From Gammaproteobacteria bacterium (GTDB lineage: Bacteria > Pseudomonadota > Gammaproteobacteria > Acidiferrobacterales > Sulfurifustaceae): a stretch of DNA of 57,049 nucleotides. The position numbers were made by a program, and so were the translations under genes. The notes beneath the pieces were generated by a model, which worked only from the letters and a program-made list of their open reading frames with translations, did no database searches and was not told the DNA's origin. The stretch lies in contig SCRL01000088.1 of NCBI GenBank assembly GCA_004298065.1, positions 1 through 57,049 of the forward strand, in the 5' to 3' direction. Position 1 is the stretch's first letter. Each line of letters begins with the position of its first letter. Of the stretch, positions 8,735 through 16,080 are shown one piece after another.

Positions 8735-9187
8735 TCAGCCAGCCAGCTCTGCTTCTAGGTACTGTCGCACGTCCCCTGTTCCGTGCTGCACGGCATACGC
8801 GATCGGACTCGGCTCAAGACGGCTGTTGCGGCGCATGGGCCATGTGTCGGCCTGTTCGGGATAGCGCGAAAAAATGACACACAGGGCCTTGTGGCAGCGA
8901 AGCAGGTCCTCAATACGCTGAAGCTGCTCGCGTCGTCGCGGGACGGACCTCCGGGCGCGATAGCGTCTCAAGGTCGAGGAGCTTACCTTGAGGAGCTTCG
9001 CCTGCATCGCGTTGTCGAGCTTCCACTGCTTCTCGAAGATCGCAAGCAGAAGCCTGAGAGCGTGGTCGGCAGACAGGCGTATGTGGGCAAGGGGATCCTG
9101 GGCGGTGTCGATGCCCGGGACCGTGAGACCAAGCATCCTGAACTCACCCACCGTCCCGAGCGTGATCTTGGCCATGCCCCTAACCAT
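8735..9187 (-). CDS. DUF2384 (MbcA/ParS/Xre-like) antitoxin-family protein
   Basis: A 150-aa protein with an N-terminal winged or helix-turn-helix region (LLLAIFEKQWKLDNAMQAKL then SSSTLRRYRARRSVP). Its C-terminal toxin-binding module ends SPIAYAVQHGTGDVRQYLEA, the fold found in MbcA/ParS antitoxins of RES-type NAD-consuming toxins. No RES toxin gene lies nearby. The start at 9187 overlaps the upstream gene by 8 nt; ATG 9175 is an alternative. It is second in a two-gene leftward operon with another DUF2384 protein. Confidence 0.7.
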   Translation of the reverse strand: MVRGMAKITLGTVGEFRMLGLTVPGIDTAQDPLAHIRLSADHALRLLLAIFEKQWKLDNAMQAKLLKVSSSTLRRYRARRSVPRRREQLQRIEDLLRCHKALCVIFSRYPEQADTWPMRRNSRLEPSPIAYAVQHGTGDVRQYLEAELAG

Positions 9188-9452
9188 AAACGCCATGTCC
9201 GATCTGATGAAGCACGCGCAGCACGTCCTCGCGCTTTCCTTCGGCGAGCACCTGTAAGGGTCTAACGCCACCCAAGGACTTGATGGGACCGGTAAGCCAT
9301 CGGGCGGCTTTGGTTCTGTCTCCGAACACGTAGATCGTTTGCTCCGCGACCTCGGGGTCGATGCTGCGCAGGGCATCGAACATATCCACCAGCGTGTGTT
9401 CGTGTCGGAGCTGGTTATGTTCGGCGAGTCGCGCGAGATCGGCGATGTTCAA
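9180..9452 (-). CDS. Small DUF2384-domain protein (TTG start)
   Basis: A 90-aa protein. The second half, FGDRTKAARWLTGPIKSLGG and VRPLQVLAEGKREDVLRVL, follows the MbcA/ParS C-terminal pattern (FG...A..WL..P...LGG..PL..L....G...V...L..I.HG). The TTG start at 9452 is supported by GAAAGG about 7 bases upstream; a later ATG would remove the first helix. It overlaps the next DUF2384 gene, so the two are probably made together. Two antitoxin-like proteins without a toxin is unusual. Confidence 0.65.
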   Translation of the reverse strand: MNIADLARLAEHNQLRHEHTLVDMFDALRSIDPEVAEQTIYVFGDRTKAARWLTGPIKSLGGVRPLQVLAEGKREDVLRVLHQIGHGVYG

Positions 9453-9482
9453 TCAGATACCTTTCCGTGTGTTGCTCACCCA

Positions 9483-9517
9483 AGAAAGAAAGGGCGGCCA
9501 ACCCCTTGGCCGCCCTT
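9483..9517 (-). terminator. Rho-independent terminator after the TraT-like gene
   Basis: On the minus strand AAGGGCGGCC-AAGGGGTT-GGCCGCCCTT is followed by TCTTTCTT. It lies about 50 bp beyond the TraT-like stop and separates it from the DUF2384 pair. Confidence 0.75.
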
Positions 9518-9560
9518 CCCTACCGCTTCCCCCGGCAACACCCTGGGTTCGAGTCGGCCG

Positions 9561-10223
9561 TTAGAATAACCCGGAGAGCGAGGCGATCAATCCCTTCTCG
9601 AGGCTCGGCTGCGCCTCGGCGAATTCGAGGTTCACCTTGTTCGCCGTGGACAGGATGCGGGTCTGGTAGCGCTTCCAGGCGCCGCCGTTGCGCTCGGAGA
9701 TTTGAAGATCAGTGATGATCGAGAAGGTCACATCCTTGACGAATGCGCCCGAAATTGTCTCGGCGATCCCGCCAATAAGCCCGCCCGCTGATGCATCGCG
9801 AACGCTGCCATTGCCCATTGCAGCGCCCGCCATGGCGCCGGCTATCGCGCCCCCATAGCCCGCGGTAAAAATGCGCTCCGCGGCCGCCGGGTCGATCTTG
9901 CCGACCTGAAGGATGTTGATCTGCAGCATGTAGTGCGCGCGGTTCGCGTCGTTCACGATCCGATAACCGCGGCTCTGGATGCCGGCCTTGATGCTGTCCG
10001 TGATCTGGAAGTCCGGTCGATCCGAAGTGTTGCGCACCTGGAGATAGATCGTGTGCTTTTCCTTCGGCACCGGGTCCAGGAAGATCGTGCTGCTCATCTT
10101 GGTCTGGACGTCCAGGTCGCGTTTGGAAATGGCGACGTGGGTGGCAGCGCAGCCGGACAGGGCTACGGCACCAACCAACAGAACAACAATGCCAACAGCT
10201 TTTGAATGACGATTGAATTCCAT
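9561..10223 (-). CDS. TraT-like surface-exclusion / complement-resistance lipoprotein
   Basis: A 220-aa outer-membrane lipoprotein homologous to F-plasmid TraT. The signal peptide ends at lipobox ALSGC, followed by the family's AISKRDLDVQTKMSSTIFLD segment. A central Gly/Ala-rich hydrophobic stretch (FTAGYGGAIAGAMAGAAMG) and the C-terminal TRILSTANKVNLEF motif follow. TraT blocks conjugation between similar donors and helps serum resistance. Here no transfer genes accompany it, so it may exclude incoming elements. The ATG at 10223 follows AGGGAG with good spacing; an upstream in-frame GTG at 10244 is less likely. Confidence 0.85.
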   Translation of the reverse strand: MEFNRHSKAVGIVVLLVGAVALSGCAATHVAISKRDLDVQTKMSSTIFLDPVPKEKHTIYLQVRNTSDRPDFQITDSIKAGIQSRGYRIVNDANRAHYMLQINILQVGKIDPAAAERIFTAGYGGAIAGAMAGAAMGNGSVRDASAGGLIGGIAETISGAFVKDVTFSIITDLQISERNGGAWKRYQTRILSTANKVNLEFAEAQPSLEKGLIASLSGLF

Positions 10224-10311
10224 GATTGCACTCCCTTCTTTCACTGTTTCGCTTTTCGATGACTGGATGACAACGCACGCGCCCCGATACGAGCCCCGGG
10301 GATGCCTACGT

Positions 10312-10485
10312 CTACCCCTCGCGGGATGTCTGACGAAGCTCGATCGCCCGTAGCACGAATGCGCCGACCAGGGCGACGGTCCCGCCCGTGAAATAGCCGC
10401 CGGCCGAGCCCCCGAAGGGATTGGCCATGCCGCCGAACCAGAAGAGATACCCCACCACCGCCACTGCGATCAGCACGATTTTCAT
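10312..10485 (-). CDS. Small membrane protein of unknown function
   Basis: A 57-aa protein with two predicted membrane segments, IVLIAVAVVGYLFWFGGM and GGTVALVGAFVLRAIEL, linked by a Gly/Phe turn. The start at 10485 is set by GAGGAGG 9 bases upstream; an ATG three codons earlier lies too close to that site. I recognise no family. It precedes the TraT-like gene on the same strand, separated by 88 bp, and could share its transcript. Confidence 0.6.
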   Translation of the reverse strand: MKIVLIAVAVVGYLFWFGGMANPFGGSAGGYFTGGTVALVGAFVLRAIELRQTSREG

Positions 10486-10535
10486 TTTCCCCATCCTCCT
10501 CTTATTGGCCGTTTTTAGCCTTTATCCCGTACAAA

Positions 10536-10609
10536 ATACTAAGGAAGTCTTAGTATCCGGTCAATCCCGAAATCCCGAGCATAGCGAGCAGGTACTAAGA
10601 GGAGCTTAG
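10536..10609. promoter_or_regulatory. Two palindromic operators, CTAAG-N5-CTTAG
   Basis: Site 1 (10536-10556) is a perfect palindrome, ATACTAAG-GAAGT-CTTAGTAT. Site 2 (10595-10609) is CTAAG-AGGAG-CTTAG. Their centres are about 56 bp apart in the gap between the leftward small membrane gene and the rightward XRE gene. The shared CTAAG half-sites suggest binding by the adjacent XRE regulator, giving autoregulation and control of the divergent transcript. Confidence 0.6.
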
Positions 10610-10676
10610 GGGGCGCCAGTGTTCCCCGTGCGGCTAACGGTCATGCGGTCGTTGGTCCAGCTCCACGAACCTGCTC

Positions 10677-11000
10677 ATGGACCGCACATCGCCCTTACCG
10701 AAACGACTCAAGGCAGCCAGGCTGCGCGCAAAGCTTTCGCAACGTCAGTTGGGTATCGCGGCAGGGATAGATGAGTTCTCGGCGAGCCCGCGGGTCAACC
10801 AGTACGAGCGGGGCAAGCACACGCCCGACTTCCACACCGCCGAGCGCCTGGCCAAGATCCTCGGCTGTCCCACGGCTTACCTCTACACGCGTGAGGACGA
10901 CCTGGCGAAGCTGATCCAGCTATGGGCGGGCCTCCCCGAACGAGAGAGACGCCAACTCTTGTCACAGCGCCGGCACCAGAAAGGCCGTCGACCGCGCTAG
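10677..11000 (+). CDS. XRE-family helix-turn-helix regulator
   Basis: A 107-aa DNA-binding protein. The Cro/C1-type HTH occupies residues 8-67 (LKAARLRAKLSQRQLGIAAG, RVNQYERGKHTPDFHTAERL), followed by a short basic tail that could help dimerise. The family represses or activates phage and island genes. Two CTAAG-N5-CTTAG palindromes lie 70-140 bp upstream of its start and are its likely operators. No strong Shine-Dalgarno is visible before the ATG. Confidence 0.85.
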   Translation: MDRTSPLPKRLKAARLRAKLSQRQLGIAAGIDEFSASPRVNQYERGKHTPDFHTAERLAKILGCPTAYLYTREDDLAKLIQLWAGLPERERRQLLSQRRHQKGRRPR

Positions 11001-11047
11001 GTTGACCGCGTGATCTCGTGCAATCGGGCGTCAGGTATATTGACGCG

Positions 11048-11263
11048 ATGCGCGACGTGAAAACTGGCAAGATTTACTTCACCAAAGCTACCTGTGAGGA
11101 GCTGGGCCCGGCTTTCGCCAAGGCAGGTTATGACATTCGCAAGATACGCACGCTTGAGCAGGCACTGCTGGCCTGGCTCGCGACTCTCAGCGATCGGGCC
11201 GTGCAGGAATTTTGGCAGGCACTCGAAAATCGGCGCGAGGAACAGCAGGCGAACAAGGATTGA
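11048..11263 (+). CDS. Hypothetical protein, 71 aa
   Basis: A small acidic-basic protein beginning MRDVKTGKIYFTKATCEELG, with a helical second half (TLEQALLAWLATLSDRAVQE). I do not recognise the family. An in-frame GTG at 11018 could extend it by 10 residues; the ATG is preferred because it leaves AGGT upstream, although spacing is long. It follows the XRE gene by 47 bp on the same strand and may be co-transcribed. Confidence 0.5.
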   Translation: MRDVKTGKIYFTKATCEELGPAFAKAGYDIRKIRTLEQALLAWLATLSDRAVQEFWQALENRREEQQANKD

Positions 11264-11335
11264 GAAATAGGCTCAGACTACGCTCGATCGCCATTCAAGA
11301 TGCACATGTTTGGAAATTAGAATATTCCAAAAAGA

Positions 11336-12271
11336 ATGCCAGCACTCTGTAATCTCGAATTTCCGGCACGGTGGGTTGACTCCGACCAATTTGAAATGGC
11401 GCTGCAACGAAGCAGTGGGCCTCACCAACCCGACGTACGCGAAGTAGTGTTCAAGTTCCCGATCGGCTGCAAAGTGATGGTCGATGCTGCTGTGCGCCTC
11501 CTTTCTCTTGCAAACCAGCTGAATCACACCTTTCGTCGCGTGCGCCTTGAGTTCGACGAGGGTGAAGCCGGCGTTATGGGATATTTCAATAGGATGGGAT
11601 TTTTCGATTGTCTGGCAGAGGACATTGAGGTGACACCGGATAGGCCGTTTTATTCGAGCGCGAGCCTCTTTCGTGGCACGAGTGATTCGCTGGTCGAGAT
11701 CGCCTCTATCAACCCTGCGGACCGCATTGCCGTGCAGAATGTGCCAGGACGCTTGGCTGACGCATTGGTGAATGCGTGTAGTCGGCGAAAGGACATCAAG
11801 GCCCTCGAAAAGGCGGCGTTCACAGTATTTGCTGAACTTATCAGTAACATTCTTGACCATAGCTCGACGCGCCTCGATGGGTTCGCGGTTCTGCAACTTT
11901 ATAAAAGAAAAAAGCGCAAGACTGGGTCGCTGAAGGTTTCTGTGTCCGACAGCGGCATCGGTATTCTGGATACGCTTCGCCCGGCTTTAAACACTACTGA
12001 TCCAGCCTTGGCGAAACTTACTGACACGGAACTATTGGTAGAAGTGATCCGCCAGGGAATATCGCGGCACGGCAAGACCAGAGGCCAAGGACTCAAGGGA
12101 AGCGCCAAACAAGCGCTTAAATATCACGCTCAGCTTGACGTGCGTCTTCCCCAGTCGCGTATAGTGCTCATCCCCTCCCGTACCGGTTACGAGCCGCACA
12201 AGGCGTACAGCTACGGCGATCTTCCCCTTATATGGGGGACACATATCTCCTTCGAATTCGATTTGACGTAG
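11336..12271 (+). CDS. GHKL-type ATPase with N-terminal regulatory domain
   Basis: A 311-aa protein. The C-terminal half is a GHKL (histidine kinase/HSP90-like) ATP-binding fold with an N box (AELISNILDHSS, Glu167 and Asn171), a G1 box (VSDSGIGI, 205-210) and a glycine-rich lid (RHGKTRGQGLKGS). No phosphoacceptor histidine domain is present, so it is not a classical sensor kinase. The N-terminal 100 residues may be STAS-like. The downstream gene encodes a STAS-like/winged-helix protein, suggesting an RsbW/SpoIIAB-style partner switch. Function in the island is unknown; it sits directly upstream of CBASS. Confidence 0.75.
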   Translation: MPALCNLEFPARWVDSDQFEMALQRSSGPHQPDVREVVFKFPIGCKVMVDAAVRLLSLANQLNHTFRRVRLEFDEGEAGVMGYFNRMGFFDCLAEDIEVTPDRPFYSSASLFRGTSDSLVEIASINPADRIAVQNVPGRLADALVNACSRRKDIKALEKAAFTVFAELISNILDHSSTRLDGFAVLQLYKRKKRKTGSLKVSVSDSGIGILDTLRPALNTTDPALAKLTDTELLVEVIRQGISRHGKTRGQGLKGSAKQALKYHAQLDVRLPQSRIVLIPSRTGYEPHKAYSYGDLPLIWGTHISFEFDLT

Positions 12272-12289
12272 CCAAAGGAATCTGATTCA

Positions 12290-12850
12290 ATGCGTTCAAT
12301 GAACGAGAAGTCGGCGACACTCCAACTTTTCGATTTCATGGGTGGGCCTGATGGTTGGGGTCGACCCCGGGGTCGTGAAGTCTTTCAGGAGCTTCTTCGT
12401 GGTATCGAAGAACATCCTGGAACAACAGTGTTCCGAGTATCTCTGAAAAGGGTACAAAGAATTGATATTTCATTTGCTGCCGAAACAGTTATTGAACTGG
12501 CGAAACGCTATCGCAAAGAAAAGGGATTCTGTCTGATCGATGTAGATAACGAGGATCAGCTCGAGCATTGGGAAGCAGCTGCGGTAAAACAGAGCCAGCC
12601 GATTTTCGTATGGATGGATGGCAAGAGTCGGCTGATTGGTCTGCAGCCAACTAAGGGAACTGCTCGAGCGCTTGAGTTCGTAATAAAGCGGGAAAAAGCA
12701 ACAGCAGCTGAACTGGCATCGGCACTGAAAACACCGGTAAACAATGCGAGCACAAAATTGAAGCAGCTTTGGGAAAAGGGTTTTTTGTTGAGGAGGCAGA
12801 CTGTTGCGGCCAGCGGCGGTATCGAATTTGTTTATTTCCGAATCGCGTAG
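12290..12850 (+). CDS. STAS-like (DUF4325-type) protein with winged-helix domain
   Basis: A 186-aa protein. Residues 25-105 resemble the STAS-like DUF4325 fold (GREVFQELLRGIEEHPGTTV, VQRIDISFAAETVIELAKRY). The C-terminus (KREKATAAELASALKTPVNN, LKQLWEKGFLLRRQ) is a MarR-like winged helix. It starts 18 bp after the GHKL ATPase gene, behind AAAGGA; a second ATG three codons in is also possible. The pair looks like a two-component switch in which the ATPase controls the DNA-binding partner; this is inference from domains. Confidence 0.7.
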   Translation: MRSMNEKSATLQLFDFMGGPDGWGRPRGREVFQELLRGIEEHPGTTVFRVSLKRVQRIDISFAAETVIELAKRYRKEKGFCLIDVDNEDQLEHWEAAAVKQSQPIFVWMDGKSRLIGLQPTKGTARALEFVIKREKATAAELASALKTPVNNASTKLKQLWEKGFLLRRQTVAASGGIEFVYFRIA

Positions 12851-12910
12851 GTTTTTTTTGCAATCTCGTTCAACGTGTTCATTGAATCAGATATGAGGAG
12901 GAGGTTTTAA

Positions 12911-13285
12911 ATGGCGAACGGTAGCACTCATCGCGTAGTGGCCGCGCTCGTTGTCGGTGGCACAGCCGCGTACGCGCAAGCTGAAACAACCGGGGATCAA
13001 GTGAACCTTAGGCCCCTTGGCGCCGCAGCATTGGCTGCGGCGTTGACCAATTTGCCCGACGTACTGGAGCCATCGTTAAACAATCCCCGTCACCGGGCAT
13101 TTTTCCATAGCGTGGTATTCGCCGGGTTGGTCGCATATGGGATGCACAAAACCCACGAGTGGAAACCGGAGACCCCGATCGAGGAACTCGTCCGCTTCGC
13201 CCTACTGGTGGGCGGCGGTGCCGTCCTCGTTCACCTGGCACTCGACGCGCTGACTCCTCGTTCTCTTCCATTAGTCGGAGTATGA
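12911..13285 (+). CDS. YdjM/DUF457-like membrane-bound metal-dependent hydrolase
   Basis: A 124-aa membrane protein. It has the DUF457 (LexA-regulated inner-membrane hydrolase) signatures NPRHRAFFHSVVF and HLALDALTPRSLPLVG, whose His and Asp residues likely bind metal. The hydrophobic segments around them would place it in the inner membrane. It is shorter than many relatives. GAGGAGGAGG gives a very strong ribosome site. The CD-NTase gene starts 4 bp after its stop, so it is transcriptionally part of the CBASS operon. Whether it is an accessory membrane effector or a passenger is unknown. Confidence 0.7.
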   Translation: MANGSTHRVVAALVVGGTAAYAQAETTGDQVNLRPLGAAALAAALTNLPDVLEPSLNNPRHRAFFHSVVFAGLVAYGMHKTHEWKPETPIEELVRFALLVGGGAVLVHLALDALTPRSLPLVGV

Positions 13286-13289
13286 CGCC

Positions 13290-14480
13290 ATGCAGACCAC
13301 TTTACAGAATGACGTTCCGACCGAACTCCGCGACAAAGTCACGCGGATGGGGCTGCTTCACGAAATTTTCCAAGGGCTCGACCTAACCGAAACGCAGCTC
13401 AACACTGCGCGTGACCGGTACGAGGCGGTGGGAAAATGGCTTGCTGGAGGCGATGACCCGGTGCTCAAGCCGGCTTCGATCTACCCACAGGGATCGGTCG
13501 CCTTGGGCACGGCTACTCGTCCGATTCGCGGCAACGAGTTCGACGTCGATCTCGTGTGCTTCCTTCTGGGCCTAACGACCGCGACCGATCCCGCGTCCGT
13601 AAAGGCGCTGATTGGGCGGCGACTGCGCCAAGAAGCGCGCTACGCCGCGATGCTGGAGGAAAAACCTCGCTGCTGGCGGCTTAACTACAGTGGGCAATTC
13701 CATCTCGACATCACCCCGGCGATCTCGAACCCTCGCTGCGCGAACGGAGGTGAGCTTGTGCCCGACAAGCAACTTCGGCAATGGAAGGCCACCAACCCCA
13801 AGGGCTATCGCCGGAAGTTCGAGCAGTACGCGAGCCTCGCGCCCAGCTTCAGCATCGAGTTCGCCGAGGCGCGTGCCCGGGCGGGGATCGAGCCGTTCCC
13901 GAACAATACCAGATCCAAGCGGCTTCTCCCGCTCGTGGTTCAGATGTGCAAACGGTACCGGGATATTTACTTCCTTGACCGGGATCCGGCGCTGGCGCCG
14001 GTGTCGGTGATTCTCACGACGCTGATCGCGTGGAGTTACGCCCACTGCGCGCGGAGCGCGTCGTACCCTTCCGAACTCGATTTCGTGATCGACGTGGTGC
14101 GCCGGATGCCCGAATTTATCATCCGGGAAAATCGCGGTGGGGCAATTTACTACTCGATCCCCAACGAAACCACGGAAGGCGAAAATTTCGCCGAAAAATG
14201 GAACCGGGATCCACGCCTGGCCGCCTCCTTCTTCGAGTGGCATCAGGGGCTAACGCTGTTGTTGGGCGCATTCAACGAGGCGAGGGGTGTCGATAAGGTC
14301 GCAAAGGTGCTTTCCGTCGCCTTCGGCGAGAGCGCCGTCGGCACGGCCGTCGCGCGTTGGACGAACGCCATCACGTCCGCCCGAACCAGCGCCGAGCTGT
14401 CCGTCGCCCCCGGTGTCGGCCTCGCGGCTGGACACGCGACGGGTACGCGGATTCCGCACAACACGTTCTTTGGACGATAG
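13290..14480 (+). CDS. CBASS cyclic-oligonucleotide synthase (CD-NTase)
   Basis: A 396-aa nucleotidyltransferase. The active site is GS at 68-69, DVD at 85-87 (ALGTATRPIRGNEFDVDLV) and a third acidic residue at Asp140 (GQFHLDITPAI), the metal-binding triad of the cGAS/DncV superfamily. The C-terminal helical domain is typical of CD-NTases. On phage infection such enzymes make a cyclic di- or trinucleotide that triggers an effector. Neighbours supply an E2-like protein and a patatin phospholipase, giving a type II short CBASS operon. I cannot assign the CD-NTase clade or product by eye. GGAG lies 9 bases before the ATG. Confidence 0.88.
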   Translation: MQTTLQNDVPTELRDKVTRMGLLHEIFQGLDLTETQLNTARDRYEAVGKWLAGGDDPVLKPASIYPQGSVALGTATRPIRGNEFDVDLVCFLLGLTTATDPASVKALIGRRLRQEARYAAMLEEKPRCWRLNYSGQFHLDITPAISNPRCANGGELVPDKQLRQWKATNPKGYRRKFEQYASLAPSFSIEFAEARARAGIEPFPNNTRSKRLLPLVVQMCKRYRDIYFLDRDPALAPVSVILTTLIAWSYAHCARSASYPSELDFVIDVVRRMPEFIIRENRGGAIYYSIPNETTEGENFAEKWNRDPRLAASFFEWHQGLTLLLGAFNEARGVDKVAKVLSVAFGESAVGTAVARWTNAITSARTSAELSVAPGVGLAAGHATGTRIPHNTFFGR

Positions 14481-14485
14481 CGACG

Positions 14486-14926
14486 GTGTACAACCGCGAA
14501 AGACACTATTCTGCCGCGCATCAATACTTCGCCCTCAAGAACAATCGGATTAGCCGAGGCATGGGGCGCATACGCCATCGCCATTTGACGTGGGAGTTCG
14601 ATGTGGTCCCCACGCCTCTTAGCCGGAACTACCGAGTCAGGATCGATTACCACGAGGACGACAAACCGAGGATTCTCGTGGTCTCACCCGACCTGACCAC
14701 TCTGGCCGAAGGGCGCCCCCTTCCCCATGTCTACAGCGAAGATCCGGTGCGCCTGTGCCTCTATCGGCCCGGCAAGAGTGAGTGGTCATCTAGGATGCTG
14801 ATCGTCAACACCATCGTCCCGTGGGTGTATCTCTGGTTTTTTTACTTCGAAGAGTGGCTTTTGACGAATGAATGGAAAGGGGGCGGGGAGCACCCGCCTA
14901 AGGTGGATCATGACGAACGGTCTTAA
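14486..14926 (+). CDS. CBASS E2-like conjugating protein (E2-only, type II short)
   Basis: A 146-aa E2-like protein that in type II short CBASS modifies or primes the CD-NTase without separate E1 or JAB proteins. It has the prokaryotic E2 pattern: PTPLSRNYRVRI, then LPHVY, then catalytic LCLY (Cys91), then the tail EEWLLTNEWKGGGEHP. The GTG at 14486, 6 bp after the CD-NTase stop, is preferred because relatives have residues before the GMGRIRHRHLTWEF segment; ATG 14561 is the alternative. Its end overlaps the patatin start by 17 nt, implying translational coupling. Confidence 0.8.
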   Translation: MYNRERHYSAAHQYFALKNNRISRGMGRIRHRHLTWEFDVVPTPLSRNYRVRIDYHEDDKPRILVVSPDLTTLAEGRPLPHVYSEDPVRLCLYRPGKSEWSSRMLIVNTIVPWVYLWFFYFEEWLLTNEWKGGGEHPPKVDHDERS

Positions 14927-15908
14927 ACGAATCCTTTCGATTGATGGCGGCGGCATCAAGGGGGTGCTGCCGGCCGCGTTCCTCGCCCATGTCGAGACGA
15001 CCACGGGGAAAAAAATCGCCGATCATTTCGATCTCATTAGCGGGACTTCGACGGGCGGGATCATCGCGTTGGGTCTCGGTCTGGGGCTATCGGCGAACGA
15101 TATATTGGACATGTATCGCCATAAGGGACCCGATATCTTTTACCAAGAGGGAGAAGCAGCTTCTTGGTGGCGAAAAGCGGTGACCATCGCAACTGGCTAT
15201 TTGCGAAAAACCAAACGCGTAGTCATGCCAATGTACAATCCGGATCGGTTGCGCGACGCACTCGTGGCCGTGTTCCAAGAGCAAACGCTAGGCGAAAGTC
15301 GCGCGCGCCTGGTGATTCCGGCGTATCACTCTGCTCACCGCGAAGTATATGTGTTTAAGACAGCTCATCATCCGCGGTTTCAAACTGACCACAGAGAACG
15401 CGCGGTCGACGTGGCGCTGGCGACCGCAGCAGCGCCGACTTACTTTCCAAGTCATCGATTACCAAACGGATGCGATCTTATTGACGGCGGCATTTGGGCC
15501 AACAACCCTGTCGGTCCCTCCGTGGTGGAAGCTATCGGCGTGCTCGGATGGAATGCGGAGGATATACGGGTTTTAAGCCTCGGCTGTACCGAAGATACAT
15601 TTACCGTTCCCTCAAAAGCGGGCGGAAAGGATTTACTCTTTGCAACGGCGGATTTATTCCTGCAAGGGCAATCCAAAGCGTCTATGGGTACTGCAAAGAT
15701 TCTGCTTCGACACACTGTCAATAACCCGAAAATCTTTCGGTATTCGCACGTTGTCGCAGAGGGAAGGTTCGATGTCGATAAGATTAAGATGATTGACGAG
15801 CTTAGGGGTATTGGTTTCGGCTTGGCCCGCGACGCGTTGCCGACTTTAAACGAGGTTTTCTTGACGCGCCCTGCGGAATCATTTCAGCCCCACCATTCAT
15901 CTCTTTGA
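14910..15908 (+). CDS. Patatin-like phospholipase, CBASS effector
   Basis: A 332-aa lipase predicted to degrade membrane phospholipids when bound by the CBASS cyclic nucleotide. It carries the oxyanion loop GGGIKG (13-18), nucleophile motif GTSTG with Ser47, and catalytic Asp192 in DGGIWANNP. These form the Ser-Asp dyad of CapV-type effectors. The start at 14910 follows AAGGTGG and overlaps the E2 gene. Its 3' end overlaps the convergent small gene at 15802-16080 by 107 bp. Confidence 0.9.
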   Translation: MTNGLKRILSIDGGGIKGVLPAAFLAHVETTTGKKIADHFDLISGTSTGGIIALGLGLGLSANDILDMYRHKGPDIFYQEGEAASWWRKAVTIATGYLRKTKRVVMPMYNPDRLRDALVAVFQEQTLGESRARLVIPAYHSAHREVYVFKTAHHPRFQTDHRERAVDVALATAAAPTYFPSHRLPNGCDLIDGGIWANNPVGPSVVEAIGVLGWNAEDIRVLSLGCTEDTFTVPSKAGGKDLLFATADLFLQGQSKASMGTAKILLRHTVNNPKIFRYSHVVAEGRFDVDKIKMIDELRGIGFGLARDALPTLNEVFLTRPAESFQPHHSSL

Positions 15909-16080
15909 ACAGAGAAGAAGTGACCAACATGCCGCGCCCCTGCGGCACAAGCTTCTTGATTGCCTTAATCTGCTTGGCAGTCAACGGGCCATCATCCGGT
16001 TCGTAGGCAGGTTTAGCTTCCGCAGCCAATTTCTTAAGTCTGCGTAATTCTGACTTCTTCGGATGGCGATTGGCAGTCAT
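15802..16080 (-). CDS. Hypothetical basic protein, 92 aa, end of hsd operon
   Basis: A lysine/arginine-rich protein (MTANRHPKKSELRRLKKLAA, then LTAKQIKAIKKLVPQGRGML) of unknown family. It starts with an ATGA overlap with the preceding small gene, a strong sign that it is translated as the last gene of the leftward hsd operon. Its final 107 bp run antisense through the end of the CBASS patatin gene. The terminal 20-30 residues look low-complexity and may reflect read-through into that gene. Confidence 0.5.
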   Translation of the reverse strand: MTANRHPKKSELRRLKKLAAEAKPAYEPDDGPLTAKQIKAIKKLVPQGRGMLVTSSLFKEMNGGAEMIPQGASRKPRLKSATRRGPSRNQYP

